Assembly (NCBI GenBank): GCA_030152265.1
Contig: JASLHQ010000046.1
Coordinates: 1-11,641 of the forward strand
Direction of reading: 5' to 3'
Source of the DNA: Savagea sp.
GTDB taxonomy: Bacteria; Bacillota; Bacilli; Bacillales_A; Planococcaceae
DNA length: 11,641 nucleotides
The translations under genes and the position numbers were made by a program. Positions 6,847 to 11,641 of this stretch are shown piece after piece; position 1 is the first letter of the stretch, and each line of letters opens with the position of its first letter. The notes under the pieces are model-generated. The model was not told where the DNA came from. It worked only from the letters and a program-made list of their open reading frames with translations, and made no database searches.

Positions 6847-6875
6847 ATAATATAGAAATTACACTTGTTATTCAA
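6847..6875 (-). promoter_or_regulatory. Sigma-A promoter of thrD
   Basis: On the minus strand, TTGAAT (6875-6870) and TATTAT (6852-6847) are separated by 17 bases, giving a start near 6840 and a leader of ~48 bases. Its -35 shares base 6870 with the -35 of the opposing hom promoter. An imperfect palindrome CTATA...TATAG (6838-6855, 7 of 9 pairs) covers the -10. Confidence 0.65.
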
Positions 6876-6893
6876 TCCATTTTTTCTTATAAT
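6865..6893 (+). promoter_or_regulatory. Sigma-A promoter of hom-thrC-thrB
   Basis: TTGTTA (6865-6870) and a perfect TATAAT (6888-6893) are separated by 17 bases, giving a start near 6900 and a leader of ~54 bases. No T-box or attenuator hairpin lies in that leader, so control is more likely by a DNA-binding protein at the shared region. Confidence 0.8.
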
Positions 6894-6953
6894 GTCCTTA
6901 TGCAAAGTACGTTTGTTTTTTCATAGTGTACAGATAGTGAGGAGAATCGTCAA

Positions 6954-8243
6954 ATGAAAAAGGAAATTAACATCGGTTTATTAGGTTTTGGAGTAGTTGG
7001 TAGTGGGGTTGCACAAATTTTGTTAAATCACCAGACGGATTTACAACATAAACTTGGGGTATCGGTTCAAATTAAAAAAGTGATGGTGCGCAATATCGAT
7101 AAAGATCGTGACACACCACTTTCAAAAGATATTTTCACGACATCGCTCGATGATATTTTATCGGATGATTCAATCGATTTAATCGTTGAAGTAATGGGAG
7201 GAACGACGGACGCGAAAGATGCGATCGAACGTTCATTACAAGCGGGTAAAGGAGTTGTCACAGCGAATAAAGACGTCATGGCGGAAGTCGGACCGAAACT
7301 ATTGAAAATCGCAGACGAAAATGGTTGTGACTTATTTTATGAAGCGAGCGTCGGGGGCGGTATTCCGTTAATTCGTACATTGGAAGATGGACTCGCATCA
7401 GACCGCATTCACGCTTTAACAGGAATCGTCAATGGAACGACAAACTTCATGTTGACGAAGATGAAAGAAGAGAATATGTCATACGATGCAGCACTCGCTT
7501 TAGCGACAGAATTAGGTTTCGCGGAAGCAGATCCGACTGCGGACGTCGACGGCCTCGATGCAGCGCGTAAAATGGTCATTTTAGCATCGCTCGCATTCTC
7601 AACAGAAGTGAAGTTAGAAGATGTTTACGTACGCGGTATTCGTGAAATTAAAGACGGTGACGTAGAACTTGCGGACCGTTTCGGTTACACAGTGAAGCTT
7701 GCAGGGACAGCTAAAAAAGACGAAAACGGCATTGAAGTCGCAGTAGAGCCTGTCTTTTTACCGAACGCTCACCCACTCGCATCCGTTAATAATGAAATGA
7801 ACGCGGTATATGTGTATGGAGACGCGGTTGGAGAAACGATGTTTTACGGACCGGGAGCAGGGTCGCTTCCAACGGCAACATCTGTCACTGGAGATATCGT
7901 CGCAGCGTGCCGTAACTTATTGTTAGGTGTGAACGGAAAACGTAAACACGCACCGCAATATGAGCGCAAAGTGAAAGATGACGCTCAAAAATATTCACGT
8001 TACTTCCACCGTATTCGCGTAAAAGATGAAGTGGGCGTACTCACACACTTAACGTCGATTTATAGTGATAATGGCGCAAGTTTAGCGACAGTCATTCAAC
8101 AAATGGATGAAAATAACGAAACAGATTTGATCATCATTACACATGAGATTTCGCGCAAGCAACATCTCGACATTTTAGATACATTAAAACAAACAGATAG
8201 CGTACTCGGATTATCAAGCTACTACCGAGTGGAAGGGGAATAA
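6954..8243 (+). CDS. hom: Homoserine dehydrogenase
   Basis: Reduces aspartate-4-semialdehyde to homoserine with NAD(P)H, the branch point to threonine and methionine. The 429 residues match B. subtilis Hom (~433). The Rossmann start is GLLGFGVVGSG with GxGxxG at Gly11, Gly13 and Gly16. TANKD carries Lys106, and the catalytic block has Glu191, Asp202 and Lys206 with the same spacing as Glu208, Asp219 and Lys223 of the yeast enzyme. YEASVGGGIPLIRTL and GIVNGTTNFMLTKM are also present. A C-terminal ACT domain (~350-425, VGVLTHLTSIYSDNGASLATV) should mediate feedback control by threonine. The ATG follows GAGGAG at ten bases. First gene of an operon, with thrC six bases downstream. Confidence 0.97.
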   Translation: MKKEINIGLLGFGVVGSGVAQILLNHQTDLQHKLGVSVQIKKVMVRNIDKDRDTPLSKDIFTTSLDDILSDDSIDLIVEVMGGTTDAKDAIERSLQAGKGVVTANKDVMAEVGPKLLKIADENGCDLFYEASVGGGIPLIRTLEDGLASDRIHALTGIVNGTTNFMLTKMKEENMSYDAALALATELGFAEADPTADVDGLDAARKMVILASLAFSTEVKLEDVYVRGIREIKDGDVELADRFGYTVKLAGTAKKDENGIEVAVEPVFLPNAHPLASVNNEMNAVYVYGDAVGETMFYGPGAGSLPTATSVTGDIVAACRNLLLGVNGKRKHAPQYERKVKDDAQKYSRYFHRIRVKDEVGVLTHLTSIYSDNGASLATVIQQMDENNETDLIIITHEISRKQHLDILDTLKQTDSVLGLSSYYRVEGE

Positions 8244-8249
8244 TTTATT

Positions 8250-9311
8250 ATGAGACGTTGGAACGGTTTAATCGAGGAATATAAAGAATGGCTACCCGTA
8301 TCAGAAGCGACACCTGAATTAACTTTACAAGAAGGGAACACACCGCTCATCCACTTGAAAAACTTATCGGCGGAATGGGGCGTGAACGTTTACGTCAAAA
8401 CGGAAGGTTCTAACCCGACTGGTTCATTTAAAGACCGTGGAATGGTGATGGCGGTAGCGAAAGCGAAAGAAGAAGGAAAGACAGCATTAATTTGCGCATC
8501 GACTGGGAACACATCAGCTTCTGCGGCAGCATATGGTGCGCGCGCAGGAATGCGTACGATCGTCGTCATTCCTGAAGGAAAAATTGCGCTCGGAAAATTA
8601 GCGCAAGCGAAAATGTACGGAGCGGACATCGTCGAAATCGAAGGAAACTTTGACGAAGCATTAAATATGGTACGCGAAGTAGGCGAAGGCCAAATCGCGC
8701 TCGTTAACTCGGTCAACCCGTACCGTTTAGAAGGTCAAAAGACGATCGCATTTGAAGTGATCAATCAATTGGACGGACAAGTACCTGATTACTTCGCACT
8801 TCCAGTCGGAAACGCTGGAAACATTTCAGCAGCTTGGAAAGGATTCACAGAATATCAAGCGAAAAAAGGCGGAGAACGCCCGACATTGCTCGGTGTTCAA
8901 GCAGATGGCGCGGCTCCGATTGTATACGACCGCGTATTTGAAGAACCAGAAACAGTCGCAACAGCGATCCGTATCGGAAATCCAGCGAGCTGGCATTTAG
9001 CGAAAGCGGCACTGGAAGAATCGAACGGTCACATTATGAGCGTGACAGATGAAGAAATTTTAGAAGCGTATAAAATGCTTGCATCACGCGACGGTGTATT
9101 CGCAGAACCTGCATCATGTGCGACAATCGCGGGACTTAAAAAGCGCATCGAAGCGGGCGAAATTGAAAAAGGCGCAACAGTAGTCGGAATTTTAACAGGA
9201 AACGGTTTGAAAGATCCTGAAACTGCGATTGAAGTGAATAAAGATGAGCCGATTTTATCGAAAGATGAATTCACTGCCTTTTTAAAAGATTTACAAGAAG
9301 GAAAAGCGTAA
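8250..9311 (+). CDS. thrC: Threonine synthase
   Basis: Pyridoxal-phosphate enzyme that converts O-phosphohomoserine to threonine and phosphate, the last step of the pathway. The 353 residues match B. subtilis ThrC (~352), the short bacterial class. The cofactor lysine is Lys61 in GSNPTGSFKDRGM; STGNTSASAAAYGA and LPVGNAGNISAAWKGF form the phosphate-binding and cofactor loops. The start at 8250 (MRRWNGLIEEYKEWLP) uses AAGGGG located in the last hom codons. Its stop overlaps the thrB start by one base (TAATG), so the three genes are tightly coupled. No odd features were seen; codon use resembles that of hom. Confidence 0.97.
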   Translation: MRRWNGLIEEYKEWLPVSEATPELTLQEGNTPLIHLKNLSAEWGVNVYVKTEGSNPTGSFKDRGMVMAVAKAKEEGKTALICASTGNTSASAAAYGARAGMRTIVVIPEGKIALGKLAQAKMYGADIVEIEGNFDEALNMVREVGEGQIALVNSVNPYRLEGQKTIAFEVINQLDGQVPDYFALPVGNAGNISAAWKGFTEYQAKKGGERPTLLGVQADGAAPIVYDRVFEEPETVATAIRIGNPASWHLAKAALEESNGHIMSVTDEEILEAYKMLASRDGVFAEPASCATIAGLKKRIEAGEIEKGATVVGILTGNGLKDPETAIEVNKDEPILSKDEFTAFLKDLQEGKA

Positions 9312-10204
9312 TGGATCAGCCGAAGTTTACTGTCGTCGTCCCGGCGACTACTGCAAACCTCGGACCAGGATATGATTGTTTCGGCTTAGCGTTAGATTTA
9401 ACGATGGAAGTGCGCGTGTATGAATCGGATCGTTGGCATGTTGAATATCGTGAAGAAGAGTATGCGAGTTTAACAGGTGGCGAAAGTAATTTAATCGTGA
9501 AGACGATTCTCGGCACAGCAAAATTTGCAGGGCGTTCGATTTCACCTCACGTGCTCGTCGTTTCTTCTAACATTCCGTTAGGGAAAGGGTTAGGAAGCAG
9601 TGCTTCTGCGATTGCGGCGGGAGTGGAAATTGCGAATGAAATTTTGCAACTCGACTTATCGATGCAACAGAAACTAGAGCTCGGCACGACGTTTGAAGGT
9701 CATGCGGACAATGTCAATGCGGCGATTCATGGTGGGTTCGTTCTTTCTTATTACAAAAATGGAGAGCTCGACTATGTCGCATTAGACGCACCGAAAGTAG
9801 GAGCGCTCATTTTAGTGCCTGACGTGCAGTTAGCAACATCAGAGTCACGCAGTGTGATTCCTGATGTACTCAATCATGCAGAAGCGACAGCGGGCAGTGC
9901 GGCCGGACATTTATTCGTTGCAGCGATTGCGAATGAACAGTGGTCGCTCGCAGGAAAAATGCTCGAACGCGATACGTTCCACGAGCCGTTTCGGAAAAAG
10001 ATGTTCCCACATTTTGATGAAGTGCGAGCACTCGTGAAATCGTCTGGCGCTTACGGCATGACGATTAGTGGGGCGGGTCCTTCTCTATTCGTCCTTATGC
10101 CAGAAGACCGTGTCGCTGAAGTAGCACAAGCGGTGCGCGAACAATATCCTGTGTACGAACCGATTGAAGCTCATCCAAGCAATAAAGGGACATATGTTCA
10201 ATAA
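9311..10204 (+). CDS. thrB: Homoserine kinase
   Basis: Phosphorylates homoserine to O-phosphohomoserine, the substrate of the neighbouring ThrC. At 297 residues it is slightly shorter than B. subtilis ThrB (~309). GHMP kinase family: VVPATTANLGPGYDCFGLAL at the N-terminus (9-28), the ATP-binding loop PLGKGLGSSASA at 89-100, GHADNVNAAIHGG, and the C-terminal motif YGMTISGAGPSLFVLM. The ATG at 9311 shares its A with the thrC stop; AGAAGGA lies ten bases upstream inside thrC. Last gene of the hom operon, closed by a strong terminator seven bases after the stop. Confidence 0.97.
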   Translation: MDQPKFTVVVPATTANLGPGYDCFGLALDLTMEVRVYESDRWHVEYREEEYASLTGGESNLIVKTILGTAKFAGRSISPHVLVVSSNIPLGKGLGSSASAIAAGVEIANEILQLDLSMQQKLELGTTFEGHADNVNAAIHGGFVLSYYKNGELDYVALDAPKVGALILVPDVQLATSESRSVIPDVLNHAEATAGSAAGHLFVAAIANEQWSLAGKMLERDTFHEPFRKKMFPHFDEVRALVKSSGAYGMTISGAGPSLFVLMPEDRVAEVAQAVREQYPVYEPIEAHPSNKGTYVQ

Positions 10205-10209
10205 ATGAA

Positions 10210-10239
10210 ACAGTCGACGACTCCGTCGGCTGTTTTTTT
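10210..10239 (+). terminator. Terminator of the hom-thrC-thrB operon
   Basis: The arms ACAGTCGACG (10210-10219) and CGTCGGCTGT (10224-10233) pair over ten positions with one G-U and a 4-base loop, and run into seven T (10233-10239). A classic plus-strand intrinsic terminator, so the next gene probably has its own promoter, although I found none that is convincing in 10240-10287. Confidence 0.93.
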
Positions 10240-10287
10240 GTAACGAAATCGTTCTTGCTTCGTCTACTTCAATAAGGAGGGGATGAC

Positions 10288-11109
10288 ATGAAAAAATGGA
10301 GTATGTTAATCCTAATTAGTTGTTTAAGTTTGCTCGTCGCTTGTCAATCTCAAAGTGACGGAGATTCAGACGGAAAGGATGACGGAACGATGCTAGAAGG
10401 ATGGTATGTCATTTCAATAGAGGATAAGTCGTTTCACGGAGTTGGAAAAATGATAAAAGATGCTGAGCGAAATGATTATATTATCTTTTCTTACCCGGAA
10501 TCGTCGAACCTTCGAGTTGGTCAGAAGGTGAATATTGAAACGAATGGCATTGTGATGGAATCATATCCTGGACAAATGAATGCATTGGATGTAAAAGTCA
10601 TTGAAGAAAAACAGGGCGGAGCAACACATTCAGAAGAAGAGTTTATCCGTGAATTACAAAAGGTAGCATCTGATGCTGAGGAGCATTGGGGATTAGTAGA
10701 ACAAGGTCGCACTTTTACACCGGTCATTCAAAATGTATCGTATGACGCTAGTGAAGATCGTTGGGAAGCGGAAGGAACGTACTTATGGAGAAATGATGAA
10801 TGGCAAGCTATTTGGGTGAAAGATGAGCCGTTGCAATGGTTGAGAAGCACAGGAGAAATCGATGATGAAACGTTCGGTAAAGAAGTTCACGAAGCATTTC
10901 AACGTGCGACACCGTTTACAGAGATTATGAACATGATCGGACCAGATGCTACTGTCGTCTACGGTGATCATTTGTATGATATTTGGTTAGATAAAGAGCA
11001 GCGTGTTCGAATAATGGAGAAGTCCGATGAGCAAAATATGTATGTCTTACAAGAAGATGATGCAAAGCGCGTTAGACAGTATTTAGAAAGCCTCGAACCA
11101 CCTAAGTAA
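10288..11109 (+). CDS. Predicted lipoprotein with DUF3221-like domain
   Basis: A 273-residue secreted lipoprotein of unknown function. The N-terminus MKKWSMLILISCLSLLVAC has a lysine-rich start, a hydrophobic core and a lipobox LVAC, so Cys19 is the expected lipidation site; it should sit on the outer face of the membrane. Residues 20-34 are a Ser/Asp/Gly linker. Residues ~37-105 resemble DUF3221 (small OB-like domain of Bacillus lipoproteins): GWYVISIEDK, DYIIFS, LRVGQKVNIETNG and ESYPGQMNALDVKVI are the recognisable blocks. The remaining ~165 residues are acidic and rich in Trp and Glu (EEHWGLVEQG, YLWRNDEWQAIWVKDEPLQWL) and match no family I know. A very strong AAGGAGGGG precedes the ATG. 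Gene and lipobox are secure, the DUF3221 link moderate, the function unknown. Confidence 0.88.
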   Translation: MKKWSMLILISCLSLLVACQSQSDGDSDGKDDGTMLEGWYVISIEDKSFHGVGKMIKDAERNDYIIFSYPESSNLRVGQKVNIETNGIVMESYPGQMNALDVKVIEEKQGGATHSEEEFIRELQKVASDAEEHWGLVEQGRTFTPVIQNVSYDASEDRWEAEGTYLWRNDEWQAIWVKDEPLQWLRSTGEIDDETFGKEVHEAFQRATPFTEIMNMIGPDATVVYGDHLYDIWLDKEQRVRIMEKSDEQNMYVLQEDDAKRVRQYLESLEPPK

Positions 11110-11130
11110 GGCGTATTGAAATCGATGTAT

Positions 11131-11179
11131 AAAAAAACGTTGAAACAATATTTAGAGATTTTGTAAATATTGTTTCAAC
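11131..11179 (-). terminator. 15-bp perfect hairpin, minus-strand terminator after the tRNA
   Basis: The arms 11139-11153 and 11165-11179 (GTTGAAACAATATTT and its complement) match perfectly with an 11-base loop. Read on the minus strand, the hairpin is followed by G and seven T (11137-11131), a good intrinsic terminator. On the plus strand only a weak T-rich stretch follows, so it may end the lipoprotein mRNA poorly. It lies 29 bases after the lipoprotein stop. Confidence 0.7.
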
Positions 11180-11234
11180 ATCAGTTTATGATAAAAGTTT
11201 ATTGAAATTCGAATTTTAAAAGTGAAAAAAACAT

Positions 11235-11262
11235 AAAAAAACTGTTCCATCAATCGGAACAG
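11235..11262 (-). terminator. Terminator of tRNA-Ser
   Basis: On the minus strand the arms CTGTTCC (11262-11256) and GGAACAG (11248-11242) close over a 7-base loop and are followed by seven T (11241-11235). It begins 15 bases after the encoded CCA end of the tRNA. Confidence 0.85.
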
Positions 11263-11277
11263 ACATTTGAAAAAATA

Positions 11278-11370
11278 TGGCGGAGGAAGAGGGATTCGAA
11301 CCCCCGCGGGCTTTGACACCCCTGTCGGTTTTCAAGACCGATCCCTTCAGCCGGGCTTGGGTATTCCTCC
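11278..11370 (-). tRNA. tRNA-Ser(UGA)
   Basis: The 93-base cloverleaf includes an encoded CCA. The acceptor arm GGAGGAA pairs with TTCCTCC, followed by discriminator G73 (11281) and CCA (11280-11278). The anticodon loop CTTGAAA gives UGA (11334-11332), which reads UCA and probably UCG. A long variable arm, typical of serine tRNAs, and a GGTTCGAATCC T-loop region are present. The sequence is almost the same as I recall for B. subtilis tRNA-Ser(UGA). It is a single-gene unit with its own promoter and terminator, divergent from ffs. Confidence 0.98.
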
Positions 11371-11405
11371 GTGGTTTATATGATGTCCTCATTCGGACAA
11401 TATCT

Positions 11406-11434
11406 AATATATCAGCTATATTTAAAAACGTCAA
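11406..11434 (-). promoter_or_regulatory. Sigma-A promoter of tRNA-Ser
   Basis: On the minus strand, TTGACG (11434-11429) and TATATT (11411-11406) are separated by 17 bases, giving a start near 11399 and a ~28-base 5' leader for RNase P to remove. The A/T-tracts at 11440-11460, directly upstream of the -35, look like an UP element. Confidence 0.8.
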
Positions 11435-11480
11435 CCCTCTTTTAAAAAGTTTTTTTAAAGATGTTTGGAATTGTTGAGAG

Positions 11481-11508
11481 TTGATTTTTTGCAAAAAGAT
11501 GATATACT
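11481..11508 (+). promoter_or_regulatory. Sigma-A promoter of ffs
   Basis: TTGATT (11481-11486) and TATACT (11503-11508) are separated by 16 bases, with transcription expected to start at about 11515. The A/T-tracts at 11440-11460, shared with the divergent tRNA promoter, lie upstream. Confidence 0.75.
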
Positions 11509-11515
11509 TAAAAAT

Positions 11516-11641
11516 GCCGTGCTAGGTGGGGAATTAGCGGTGCCCTGTACTTGCAATCCGCTTCAGCAAGACTGAATCCCTTCTCGAGGCTTCTCGTATT
11601 GTAGAGTCTGCCTCATGCACGTAGTGTTGACGTTTGGGTCC
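11516..11641 (+). ncRNA. ffs: Signal recognition particle RNA (scRNA), 3' end outside the window
   Basis: RNA scaffold of the signal recognition particle, which binds Ffh and targets nascent membrane and secreted proteins. The visible part contains GTGCTAGGTGGGGAATTAGC (11519-11538), then GGTGCCCTGTA, GCAATCCGC, CGAGGCTTCTCG and, at the edge, GTGTTGACGTTTGGGTCC (11624-11641). These are blocks of the long Bacillus-type SRP RNA (~270 bases with an Alu domain). Only about half is present; the S domain that binds Ffh is mostly beyond the edge. The exact 5' end is estimated from the promoter. In B. subtilis the next gene is dnaX. Confidence 0.93.

Noticed and set aside
6894..6953. Possible T-box or attenuator in the hom leader
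   Set aside because: The leader is only ~54 bases, with no T-box sequence, terminator or leader peptide rich in Thr/Ile codons.
8390..8716. 108-codon minus-strand open frame inside thrC
   Set aside because: A shadow of the thrC reading frame; composition follows the sense gene and there is no family match.
11205..11216. 12-base palindrome AAATTCGAATTT
   Set aside because: Short, A+T-rich, with no loop or T-run; likely chance.
11216..11494. Open frames across the tRNA on both strands (11277-11477 plus, 11216-11494 minus)
   Set aside because: They read through tRNA-Ser(UGA), its promoter and terminator. EEEGFEPP-type peptides are a familiar artefact of reading tRNA-Ser antisense.
1..11641. 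Mobile element, CRISPR array, prophage or defence system
   Set aside because: No transposase, integrase, direct-repeat array or toxin-antitoxin pair could be seen on either strand.

Overview
This window comes from a low-to-moderate G+C Gram-positive of the order Bacillales (Bacillaceae or Planococcaceae-like; the sequence does not settle the genus). The evidence is a T-box leader on serS, paired dgk/dck deoxynucleoside kinases, a B. subtilis-type aspartokinase III, a hom-thrC-thrB operon, a soluble HemAT oxygen sensor, AGGAGG-type ribosome binding sites, and the start of a Bacillus-type SRP RNA. Nearly all genes are recognisable housekeeping or amino-acid genes. I see no mobile element, CRISPR array, phage gene or clearly new system.

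Layout. Bases 1-448 are the 3' part of a NUDIX hydrolase gene. Bases 449-789 hold a hairpin, a probable promoter and a serine T-box riboswitch in front of serS (790-2076). serS converges on tadA (2094-2588, minus) across a shared terminator. The translationally coupled dgk-dck pair (2664-3955, plus) converges on hemAT (3999-5303, minus). Aspartokinase thrD (5431-6792, minus) is divergent from hom-thrC-thrB (6954-10204, plus). A small lipoprotein gene with a DUF3221-like domain (10288-11109) follows the thrB terminator. The end of the window carries tRNA-Ser(UGA) on the minus strand (11278-11370) with its own terminator, and the first ~126 bases of the SRP RNA gene ffs (from about 11516), divergent from the tRNA.

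How the genes work together. thrD, hom, thrC and thrB encode the aspartokinase, homoserine dehydrogenase, threonine synthase and homoserine kinase steps of threonine synthesis. The two transcription units leave a 161-base gap in which the best -35 elements of the opposing promoters touch. serS, its serine-sensing T-box, tRNA-Ser(UGA) and the tRNA-editing enzyme TadA form a translation theme. dgk/dck salvage purine and pyrimidine deoxynucleosides. serS, dgk, dck, tadA, tRNA-Ser and ffs are also clustered near dnaX in B. subtilis, so this is probably the same chromosomal neighbourhood, rearranged: tadA is inverted, and about 6-7 kb carrying hemAT, the threonine genes and the lipoprotein separates the serS side from the ffs side.
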